Assembly (NCBI RefSeq): GCF_003696265.1
Contig: NZ_RFFH01000001.1
Coordinates: 248,001-312,000, forward strand
DNA length: 64,000 bases
Direction of reading: 5' to 3'
From: Nocardia stercoris
GTDB lineage: Bacteria > Actinomycetota > Actinomycetes > Mycobacteriales > Mycobacteriaceae
The notes beneath the pieces are model-generated. The model ran no database searches. It was not told where the DNA came from and saw nothing but the letters and a program-made list of their open reading frames with translations. Each line of letters opens with the position of its first letter. Within the stretch, counting starts at the first letter, position 1. A program made the translations under genes and the position numbers. Below are positions 26,180 to 34,468 of the stretch, piece after piece.

Positions 26180-26243
26180 GCCTGCGCCGGTGAGTGGTCG
26201 GAGGCGGTAGCGGAGCGTGACCACGCAGAACGCAGGCGCAGGC
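26180..26243 (-). repeat. Interspersed palindromic repeat, copy 1
   Basis: On the minus strand a 30-base core (26199-26228) is identical to bases 56708-56737 on the plus strand. It is flanked by perfect 9-bp inverted arms GCCTGCGCC (26180-26188) and GGCGCAGGC (26235-26243). The core contains GTGGTCACGCTCCGCTACC, of which GTGGTC also pairs with GACCAC inside this copy. The element ends nine bases before the ribosome-binding site of the gene at 26263. A separate 7-bp hairpin lies just before it (26156-26175). The rest of the 25982-26262 gap shows nothing clear. Confidence 0.7.
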
Positions 26244-26262
26244 CGATGTCCAGGAGGCCGCA

Positions 26263-26787
26263 ATGTCCGCCCCGCTGTCCACCCGAGTGTGCCTGACGAC
26301 CGCCGCGGGCGGTCCCGCGATGGTCAGTCTGTTCCTGGTTCCCGAACCCCGCGTCCGTGGCGGCTGCATGCTGCATCTGCTGGAACAGGATCCGGTCCGT
26401 GAGGTACCCCGATCGGATCCGGATCTGCTCGCCACGCTCGCCGGTACCTCGCTGCCGCAGGCTCGGGCGCGACTGCTGGCGGCCCCGCCGCACCGGATGC
26501 CCGTCTGGGGTGGGCACGGGCTGCGCGTGCTGCTGCACGACCACTACATCGGCGACGATCCGGTCGGCCTCGATCTCGCCGATCCGGCCGAGCTGGCCCG
26601 CTTGGCCGATCTGCCCGAACATCCGGTCGGCCCGCGCCGGATCGACGATTTCCGTGACTATGCGGTCCGCGCGGCCATGCTTGCCGTTTATCGCTATTTC
26701 GGTGTGGACCAGCGGATTCCGCTGATGTACCACGGCTATGCGGACCCGGCGAGCGGCTGGCTGGCGGTCCGGAGCGCGTCCGCGTAA
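26263..26787 (+). CDS. Hypothetical protein
   Basis: 174 residues; I do not recognise a family. The ATG is preceded by CAGGAGG at a normal distance. The protein has no signal or membrane segment. Visible features are a mixed alpha/beta composition, VWGGHGLRVLLHDHYIGDD with two histidines and two aspartates, and the aromatic-rich end VYRYFGVDQRIPLMYHGYAD. It lies 96 bases upstream of the duplicated-domain protein on the same strand and may be co-transcribed, although a TACAAT -10-like element lies between them. Codon usage is typical for the window. Confidence 0.75.
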   Translation: MSAPLSTRVCLTTAAGGPAMVSLFLVPEPRVRGGCMLHLLEQDPVREVPRSDPDLLATLAGTSLPQARARLLAAPPHRMPVWGGHGLRVLLHDHYIGDDPVGLDLADPAELARLADLPEHPVGPRRIDDFRDYAVRAAMLAVYRYFGVDQRIPLMYHGYADPASGWLAVRSASA

Positions 26788-26883
26788 CAGGCTACAATGG
26801 TTGCCGCGTCGAGCCGCCCAGGTTCGTCTGCCACCCACGGTTCGCACTGACATTGGACCGCAGCGACCACGTCTCGGGAGACC

Positions 26884-28062
26884 ATGCCTGCGCCGGATCA
26901 CGACCGTCACCACTGGATCGATTACGCCACTTTCGGGGAACGGTTCGTCGCCCATGCCGTCAGCGGTGAGCGCGTCGCCGCGGCCGTCGCCGAGATCGCC
27001 GGCCGCGGAATCAAGATCGGGCCGTTCAATATCGGCCCGCTGGGAATGGCCGGTTTCGTCGCCGAGGGCAAGGTCGGCACCCCGGAGATCACGCCCGGTA
27101 CGTCCGCGGTGTCGTACGCGGTGCAGGTTCCGATCCGGTTGCACGGCACGGTCCGGCTCGCCGGGCAGTTGTTCCGGCTGGAGGCCGCGGTCGACATCGG
27201 CCTGACGCTCAACGCGCGCACGGCGGATCCGCTGCTCATCGTTATCGATATCCCGCCGATCCGGCCTGCCGACGTGTCGTTCGTGGTGCGGGCGCAGGCC
27301 ATCGGTTCCGCGTTCGAACTGCTGCTGGAACCGATTGCGGCACTGGTGCAGCGCGAGGTGGCGAGCCGGGTCAACGCCATCCTGCGCGATCCCGCCGCGC
27401 AGCGGAACCGGGTGTTCGATGTAGCGGCGCTCATCGGCGGCTACGACTCCGACGCCTACCGGCGGGCCGAGTTCGACTGGATCGGCTACGACGAGTTCGG
27501 CCGCCGTTTCTTCCCGTCGATCGTTACCGCCGATCGGGTGCGGGCGGCCGTGGAGGACATGGCCGGCCGGGTGATCGAGGTCGGGCCGCTGCCGGTCGGG
27601 CCGCGCGAGGCCGCCACGGTCCGGGTGAACGGGGTGCTGCGCCTGCCGCGCCTGACCGAGCGGCCGACTGCGGTCGCGCCCGCCGGAGCCGGCGTGGACG
27701 GGGATCTGGTCGCCTTCGATCTGGTCGTCCCGGTCGAGCTGGAGATCGTCATCGACGTGTTGAAGGCCAACCGCTATCGGGCCGACGTCGATATTCCGCT
27801 GGTGCTGTACGCGCGGGCGGCGGACCCGCTGCTGGTCGTGATCGATGTGGTGCCGCCGAGACCCGACGATCTGGTGATCCGGTTGCGCGCCGAGGGCTGG
27901 CGGGCCAAGACGCTGGGCGCGGTGGCGGGCCTGCGGCGGCAGCTGGCCGAGCGCATCGTGTCGGTCGTCCGCGGTGAGCTCGCGGACGCGGCCTTCCGGA
28001 CGATCGACGCCGCCGCCGGGATCGATCGCGCGACCGGTGGCGTCCGCCGCGGCACGGACTGA
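26884..28062 (+). CDS. Hypothetical protein made of two tandem copies of one domain
   Basis: 392 residues with an obvious internal duplication. Half 1 (about 11-185) and half 2 (about 198-375) align along their length: WIDYATFGERF with WIGYDEFGRRF, RVAAAVAEIAGRGIKIGP with RVRAAVEDMAGRVIEVGP, LTLNARTADPLLIVID with LVLYARAADPLLVVID, and a closing amphipathic helix in each. Alternating hydrophobic strands ending in DIPPIRP or DVVPPRP suggest a beta-rich fold with lipid-binding character, comparable in style to TULIP or SMP domains, but I cannot assign it. There is no signal peptide or membrane segment. Possible role: lipid or polyketide binding in the cytoplasm (inference only). Confidence 0.78.
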   Translation: MPAPDHDRHHWIDYATFGERFVAHAVSGERVAAAVAEIAGRGIKIGPFNIGPLGMAGFVAEGKVGTPEITPGTSAVSYAVQVPIRLHGTVRLAGQLFRLEAAVDIGLTLNARTADPLLIVIDIPPIRPADVSFVVRAQAIGSAFELLLEPIAALVQREVASRVNAILRDPAAQRNRVFDVAALIGGYDSDAYRRAEFDWIGYDEFGRRFFPSIVTADRVRAAVEDMAGRVIEVGPLPVGPREAATVRVNGVLRLPRLTERPTAVAPAGAGVDGDLVAFDLVVPVELEIVIDVLKANRYRADVDIPLVLYARAADPLLVVIDVVPPRPDDLVIRLRAEGWRAKTLGAVAGLRRQLAERIVSVVRGELADAAFRTIDAAAGIDRATGGVRRGTD

Positions 28063-28074
28063 GCCCGCCGTGTT

Positions 28075-28132
28075 TGTGACTCATGGTGTGAATGTGAACT
28101 ATGGTGCTCTCGCGTCAGTTGTGACTATGATG
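28075..28132 (+). promoter_or_regulatory. Three direct repeats upstream of the DUF1906 gene
   Basis: Related 13-14-base units lie at 28075-28088 (TGTGACTCATGGTG), 28093-28106 (TGTGAACTATGGTG) and 28120-28132 (TGTGACTATGATG). They lie directly after one gene and 130 bases before the start of the next. Same-strand spacing suggests tandem binding sites for a regulator that recognises TGTGA half-sites. Confidence 0.55.
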
Positions 28133-28262
28133 CGAATTGTTCGACAGTCGAGGCTCCCGGTGCGTTGACAGTTGCTGTCGGGGAAGGCGCACCGGGCGCC
28201 GCATCGCTTCGCGGCCCGACGGTCCGGGCCGGTTCTGTTCACCACAGTGCCGAGGAGTCCCG

Positions 28263-28997
28263 ATGCGTTCTGTTCCGACACCGTTCTCCGCCCAGATCAG
28301 CCGCCGCACCGCGCTGGCCGCGATGGGCGCCGCCGCAACCGCTCTCGGGCTCACCGGCACCGGCACCGCGCGCGCCGACGACGGGGACCTGGGCACCCTG
28401 CTCGACTACGCCGGCGGCGTGCCCTCGGCCGCCGCGATCCGGGCCGCCGGACATGCCGGCGCCATCCGCTACGTCTCCGACCGCCGCCCCGGCGCGGAAT
28501 GGATGGCGGGCAAGCCACTGCTGCGGCGCGAGGTGGACGACCTGCGCTCGGCCGGGCTGGCGATCGTCTCCTGCTACCAGTTCGGCAAGGGACCGACCGC
28601 CGACTGGCGCGGCGGGCTGGAAGCCGGCAAGAAGCACGCGGCCCGCGGGCTGATCCTCCACATCGCGGCCGGCGGACCCGACAACGCTCCCATCTACGCC
28701 TCGATCGACGACAACCCGTCCGCCGACGACTTCGACAGCATGATCGGCCCCTACATGCAGGGCTGGCAGTCGGTACTCGGACCGGAACGCACCGGCATGT
28801 ACGCCAATTCGCCCACCATCGATCGGGCGCACGACGCGGGTCTGGCGGCCTTCTTCTGGCAGCACGACTGGGGTACTCCGGCCGGATACGTGCACCCGGC
28901 CGCGAATCTGCACCAGAACGCGGGCGACCAGTGCAGCGTCGACGACATCACCGCCGACGTGAATTCGATCCTCTCGCAGCGCTTCGGCGCCTGGTAG
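28263..28997 (+). CDS. Tat-exported DUF1906 (glycoside-hydrolase-like) protein
   Basis: 244 residues from ATG 28263 after a GAGGAG site. The N-terminus contains SRRTALAAMGAAATALGL then TARA, a twin-arginine signal. The mature protein matches DUF1906, a TIM-barrel glycoside-hydrolase-like domain common in actinobacteria: TLLDYAGGVPSAAAIRAAG, IRYVSDRRPGAEWM, IYASIDDNPSADDF and FFWQHDWGT. Acidic residues in IDDN occupy the expected active cleft. Relatives act on, or bind, cell-wall glycans, but most are uncharacterised. It is followed by a very strong bidirectional terminator. Confidence 0.9.
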   Translation: MRSVPTPFSAQISRRTALAAMGAAATALGLTGTGTARADDGDLGTLLDYAGGVPSAAAIRAAGHAGAIRYVSDRRPGAEWMAGKPLLRREVDDLRSAGLAIVSCYQFGKGPTADWRGGLEAGKKHAARGLILHIAAGGPDNAPIYASIDDNPSADDFDSMIGPYMQGWQSVLGPERTGMYANSPTIDRAHDAGLAAFFWQHDWGTPAGYVHPAANLHQNAGDQCSVDDITADVNSILSQRFGAW

Positions 28998-29024
28998 GCC
29001 CAGTTCCCCGGCAGCGCTCGTCGA

Positions 29025-29068
29025 ATCGTGGTCGGTTACCCCGAAAGCCGGAGGTAACCGACCACGAT
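29025..29068. terminator. 16-bp perfect stem-loop terminator between convergent genes
   Basis: Arms 29025-29040 and 29053-29068 are perfectly complementary (ATCGTGGTCGGTTACC and its complement) around a 12-base loop. The stem sits between the convergent DUF1906 and nonapeptide-repeat genes and can serve both. Confidence 0.85.
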
Positions 29069-29070
29069 CG

Positions 29071-29460
29071 TCAGGTCTGGCTGTGGGAGGTGGGGTCGGC
29101 GGCGAGGTCGGGTTCGTCTGCCACGATGCGCAGCGTCGGATGTTCGGCGGCCTCGTTGCTCAGCACCTGGCGGTTCCCCATCCACGACAGCAGCGACCAC
29201 CGGGACAGCCCCGAGAACGCCGAGCCCAGGCTGAGGAACGATCCGGCCGACCCGATCGACAGCACCGAGCCGACGCTGCCGATCGACAGGATCGAATAGG
29301 CCGACCCGATCGACAGGATCGAACCCTCCGACCGGATCGACAGGATCGACCGATTGGATCGGGTCGAGAGGATCGATTTGTACGACCGACGCGACATCAC
29401 CGACCGCCGCTTGGCGGGCACCACGATCACGGATCGTTCGAGCTCATCGACAGTCGCCAT
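29071..29460 (-). CDS. Nonapeptide-repeat protein (SILSIGSxx repeats)
   Basis: 129 residues. From about residue 27 to 92 there are seven back-to-back nine-residue repeats of the form Ser-(Ile/Val/Phe)-Leu-Ser-(Ile/Leu)-Gly-Ser-x-x, for example SILSIGSAY, SVLSIGSAG and SFLSLGSAF. Such strict periodicity with regular Ser and hydrophobic positions predicts a narrow beta-solenoid or beta-helix. The N-terminal ~25 residues are basic (VPAKRRSVMSRRS) and the C-terminal ~35 are hydrophilic, with no signal peptide. The DNA itself shows the same 27-base periodicity (CCGATCGACAG blocks at 29218-29352). Function unknown; comparable Ser-Ile-Gly repeat proteins occur in other actinomycetes as I recall. Confidence 0.75.
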   Translation of the reverse strand: MATVDELERSVIVVPAKRRSVMSRRSYKSILSTRSNRSILSIRSEGSILSIGSAYSILSIGSVGSVLSIGSAGSFLSLGSAFSGLSRWSLLSWMGNRQVLSNEAAEHPTLRIVADEPDLAADPTSHSQT

Positions 29461-29559
29461 GTCTAGCGGTGTACCACAACGACACTGCCCGATCCACCCC
29501 TGCGGCGAAGAGTCGCCGTCGGATGTGAACCGGGCAGGTGTCAGGGCTGTGGAACGACC

Positions 29560-30387
29560 TCAGCGGACGTTGAACAGGCCGATCGTCGGCAGGAAGCTGC
29601 AGGTGACCGGCGCCGACTGGTCGTCGGCCTGGGTGGTCAGCGAGCCGGAGACGACCGCGATGACGGGACCGGAGCCGGTGTCCGCGATCGCCGACAGGGT
29701 GCCGGGGCCGTCGGGGTTGATGTGCGCGGCGTCGGTGAGCAGCGTGGTCCCGCCCTGCCGGGTGGCGAGGTTGAACCACTGGACCGTCATGGGCGGATTC
29801 TGGGTCGGGGTGAGGCCTTTCGTGCCCAGCGCGGTGAACACGAAGCCGGCCTGGCCGGCGGTGGGGCCGGGCGGCGGCAGGTCGGCCGGGCCGGGGACCG
29901 CGAGCGCGGTGCCCACCGAGTCGGAGGTGCCGCCGATGCAGCCCTTACCGATCGACGGGTACAGGAACTGCGCGATGACCGGGCCGTCCTTGGGGATGTC
30001 CGGGCCGCCGCCGTTGGCGCCGGTCAGGAAGTCGATGATGGCCTGGAGGGTCTGCTTGATCTGCGGCGGCAGATTCATTGTCTTGAGCAGGTTCTCGGCC
30101 TGGTCCAGGATGCTCTGCTGGCCGGGGCTGGCGACCGGGCCGGCGTCGGCGATATCGGCCGGGTGGCTGACCGCGGCGCCGATGATGGCGGGCGCCAGCG
30201 AGGCCAGCGCGTCGACCGGGACGCCCTCGGGCACCAGGGGGCTGTTGCCCGGGTGGGCCGGCGCGGGAGCCTGCGCCGGCGCGGCGACCACCGGGGTCGC
30301 CACGGTCACGACAGCGGTGGAGACAACCGCTCCGGCCGACAGGGCCAGCGCGGACATTGCGAACCGCGATCCTCGGGTGCCAAGCAC
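29560..30387 (-). CDS. Secreted Ala/Pro-rich protein, Rv1157c/Rv1158c-like
   Basis: 275 residues from a GTG with AAGGAC upstream. A Sec signal peptide is evident (SRFAMSALALSAGAVVSTAV, cleavage near VVAAPAQA). The mature part has an Ala/Pro N-terminus, a helical segment LLKTMNLPPQIKQTLQAII and a beta-rich C-terminal domain with two cysteines, GKGCIGG and VTCSFLP, that could pair. Position next to pimE, divergently transcribed, matches M. tuberculosis Rv1157c/Rv1158c, which are Ala/Pro-rich proteins of unknown function. Likely an exported envelope protein. Confidence 0.8.
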   Translation of the reverse strand: MLGTRGSRFAMSALALSAGAVVSTAVVTVATPVVAAPAQAPAPAHPGNSPLVPEGVPVDALASLAPAIIGAAVSHPADIADAGPVASPGQQSILDQAENLLKTMNLPPQIKQTLQAIIDFLTGANGGGPDIPKDGPVIAQFLYPSIGKGCIGGTSDSVGTALAVPGPADLPPPGPTAGQAGFVFTALGTKGLTPTQNPPMTVQWFNLATRQGGTTLLTDAAHINPDGPGTLSAIADTGSGPVIAVVSGSLTTQADDQSAPVTCSFLPTIGLFNVR

Positions 30388-30705
30388 TGGTGGGCCGTCC
30401 TTAACCTCGGAAACCTCATCATGCGGTCAATCGGGCTTGCGCCCTACCGCTTTCGCGGTGTCACTCTAGGGACAGTGCTGCCCGATGTACAGCTGTGGGT
30501 GTGATCTGTGTTGCACTGCGGGTAACGCGTCGTCTGAATGTAGCGCGGCGCGGCTGTTACTGCCGTGATCAATGGGGCAAATGTTACTAATGTGTCGGAA
30601 GGGAATTTCGGGCGGTATCGGCGGGCGGGCCGGGTCCGTCCGGCGCACCCGCCGGGCATCGGTAGTCTGGGCGCGGCCTGCCGATCGATCCGAAAGCAAC
30701 GTGAC
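30388..30705. other. Divergent promoter region between the secreted-protein gene and pimE
   Basis: A 318-base gap holding promoters for both flanking genes. A TAGTCT element at 30663-30668 is a possible -10 box for pimE. The middle (30540-30610) is less GC-rich. No gene or strong hairpin was seen. Confidence 0.45.
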
Positions 30706-31932
30706 GTGACTCGACACCTCCGCTGGGCGAGATCCGCGCTGGCTCTCTCCGTGTTGATCCGGTTGGTGTGGATGCTGGCCACGCCGGACGGCATGAACGT
30801 CGTCGACCTGCGGGTCTATGTCTTCGGTTCGGCCAATCTCGGCAGCGGCAGCCTCTACGACTTCACCTATTCGGACAAGACGCCGGACTTCCCGCTGCCC
30901 TTCACCTACCCACCGTTCGCGGCGGTTCTGTTCTATCCCATGCACTTCCTGCCCTTCACGCTCGTCGCCGTGGGCTGGCTGTTGCTCATCGTCGCGGCGC
31001 TGTACGGCGTCGTCCGGCTCACCCAGCGCATGCTGCTCGGTGGCGGCGCAGACGAGCAGTCGGCGAAAACGGGCGCGGTGTGGTGGACCGCGATCGGGAT
31101 GTGGATGGAACCGGTCCGGGTCACCATCGACTACGGGCAGGTCAACGTCTTCCTGGTGCTGGCCGTGATGGTGGCGGCCACCACTTCACGGAAATGGTTG
31201 CCGGGCTTGCTGATCGGTCTCGCCGCCGGGGTGAAACTGACACCCGCGGTGACCGGCCTCTACTTCCTGGCCCGCAAACGCTGGGCCAGCGCGGTCTGGT
31301 CGGCGGTCGTGTTCGGCGGCACTGTGATTGTCTGCCTGCTGATCTCGCCCGGCGAGACCCGAACCTACTTCGGCCCCTTGATCGGTGACGCGCATCGGAT
31401 CGGCCCGGTCGGATCCGTCGAGAACCAGTCCGTGCGCGGCGCGCTGACCCGGCTGCTCGGCTACGACGCCGGCGAGGCGTGGACGCTGCACGGACACCGG
31501 ATCCCGTGGGGACCCTGGTGGCTGGCGGGCGTCGTGGTCGTGACGGTGCTCGCCTACTTCGCCTGGCGGGCGCTGGGACCCGACGACGATCTGGGCACCC
31601 TGCTGGTGGTGCAGCTGTTCGGGCTGATGGTCTCGCCGATCTCGTGGGCACACCACTTCGTGTGGTTGTTGCCGTTGATCCTGTGGCTGCGCCACGGGCC
31701 GTGGCGGGATCGGCCCGGCGCCCGGCAGCTGTACTGGGCCTGGCTGGTGGTCAGTCTGGTCGGGGTGCCGTGGGTGCTGTTGTCGTTCCAGCCGACGATC
31801 TGGACCATCTCGCGGCCGGGCGTGCTGTCCTGGCTGGGCGCGGTCTACGTGCTCGGCACGCTGTTCACGTTCGGGTGGCTCATCCGAACAGGTCGTCGAT
31901 CTGCCGTGCGAGAGCTACATCCCGTCGGGTGA
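30706..31932 (+). CDS. pimE: PimE-type polyprenyl-phosphomannose-dependent alpha-1,2-mannosyltransferase (GT87)
   Basis: 408 residues from GTG 30706, with about 10 hydrophobic segments. The GT-C/GT87 catalytic aspartate lies in the first outer loop, NVVDLRVYVFG, equivalent to Asp58 of M. tuberculosis PimE. Other family blocks are LPFTYPPFAAVLFYPM, DYGQVNVFLVLAV and GVKLTPAVTGLYFLA. PimE adds the fifth mannose to phosphatidylinositol mannosides on the outer side of the membrane. Gene order with the Rv1158c-like gene and the pterin dehydratase matches M. tuberculosis. A frame opening 141 bases earlier is less likely since it would add a basic tail before the first membrane helix. The 3' end overlaps the convergent gene by 53 bases. 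Confidence 0.9.
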   Translation: MTRHLRWARSALALSVLIRLVWMLATPDGMNVVDLRVYVFGSANLGSGSLYDFTYSDKTPDFPLPFTYPPFAAVLFYPMHFLPFTLVAVGWLLLIVAALYGVVRLTQRMLLGGGADEQSAKTGAVWWTAIGMWMEPVRVTIDYGQVNVFLVLAVMVAATTSRKWLPGLLIGLAAGVKLTPAVTGLYFLARKRWASAVWSAVVFGGTVIVCLLISPGETRTYFGPLIGDAHRIGPVGSVENQSVRGALTRLLGYDAGEAWTLHGHRIPWGPWWLAGVVVVTVLAYFAWRALGPDDDLGTLLVVQLFGLMVSPISWAHHFVWLLPLILWLRHGPWRDRPGARQLYWAWLVVSLVGVPWVLLSFQPTIWTISRPGVLSWLGAVYVLGTLFTFGWLIRTGRRSAVRELHPVG

Positions 31933-32167
31933 GCCCGCCGGCCTCGTGGGTGCTGAGCGTGAAAGTGACCTTCCGCCAGCGGATATCGATATCGGGATGA
32001 TGGTTGGCCTCCTCGGCGGCCACCGCCACCCGGCGCACCAGCTCGATGCCGTCGAGGAAGGTGGGCGCGGTGAAGGTCCGTGTGATCTCCGTCCCGTGGG
32101 CGAAGGTCCATTCGGGTATCTCGGCGAGCGCCTCGTCCAGCTCGTCGCCGGCCAGTAGTGCGGTCAT
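31880..32167 (-). CDS. Pterin-4a-carbinolamine dehydratase
   Basis: 95 residues, the normal length. The signature of the family is present: EEANHHPDIDIRWRKVTFTL with the catalytic histidine pair, then THEAGGLTRRDVALARQID. The enzyme dehydrates 4a-hydroxytetrahydropterin, recycling the cofactor of aromatic amino acid hydroxylases; in bacteria it can also help molybdopterin-related metabolism. Corresponds to Rv1159A beside pimE. It overlaps the 3' end of pimE by 53 bases on the opposite strand, so the last ~17 codons of each gene are mutually antisense. Confidence 0.92.
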   Translation of the reverse strand: MTALLAGDELDEALAEIPEWTFAHGTEITRTFTAPTFLDGIELVRRVAVAAEEANHHPDIDIRWRKVTFTLSTHEAGGLTRRDVALARQIDDLFG

Positions 32168-32210
32168 ACCCCGGTTCTACACCCGGCGCGGGCCGCGCGC
32201 GAGGGTGCGT

Positions 32211-32387
32211 TCAGGCCGTTCGGGCGAGCTCGAGCGCCTTGCGTAACTTCTTGCCGTGCAGGCCCGCTGCCTCGGCCTTCTGCATCCGCATGATCACCAC
32301 GGGACACCTGAGGCAGCGAGTGCGGCTGCGGCAGCACTTCTTCTTCGGTTTCAGGCTCGAGACCTTCTTCGCCTTCGCCTTGCCCAT
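32211..32387 (-). CDS. Small conserved Cys-rich basic protein
   Basis: 58 residues from ATG 32387: a lysine-rich N-terminus MGKAKAKKVSSLKPKKKCC, then CCRSRTRCLRCPVVIMRM with four cysteines spaced CC-x5-C-x2-C, then a basic helix. The cysteines could bind zinc or an iron-sulphur cluster, and the basic ends suggest nucleic-acid or ribosome contact. I recall close relatives with KCCRKKTRCKRCP in many actinobacteria but no known function. Longer upstream starts would run through a perfect inverted repeat (32391-32408). It lies 43 bases after the pterin dehydratase gene, on the same strand. Confidence 0.75.
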   Translation of the reverse strand: MGKAKAKKVSSLKPKKKCCRSRTRCLRCPVVIMRMQKAEAAGLHGKKLRKALELARTA

Positions 32388-32390
32388 GCA

Positions 32391-32408
32391 GGTAAGCGTA
32401 GCCTTACC
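32391..32408. promoter_or_regulatory. Inverted repeat GGTAAG-N6-CTTACC before the Cys-rich gene
   Basis: A perfect 6-bp inverted repeat begins three bases upstream of the start codon of the small Cys-rich gene. It would block the ribosome-binding site or promoter if bound by a repressor. The half-sites resemble iron-box halves, but the 6-base spacer does not fit the IdeR consensus. Confidence 0.5.
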
Positions 32409-32547
32409 CGTCCCCGAGGCAGGGGAAGCGGCGGCATTTCGGTACTGTGTAGCTGGCCGCATGCCCGCCGGTGCCGATTTCTGGCCGATGGGATCGAGCC
32501 CTCACCGAGGGCCGGCCGTTCCATAACTTTCAGCCAGGAGGAAGCAC

Positions 32548-34449
<1,902 letters not shown>

Positions 34450-34468
34450 GTCCTAGCCGGATAAAGTC

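Noticed and set aside
32391..32408. IdeR/DtxR iron box upstream of the Cys-rich gene
   Set aside because: Half-sites look similar, but the spacing differs from the 19-bp consensus TTAGGTTAGGCTAACCTAA; called only an inverted repeat.
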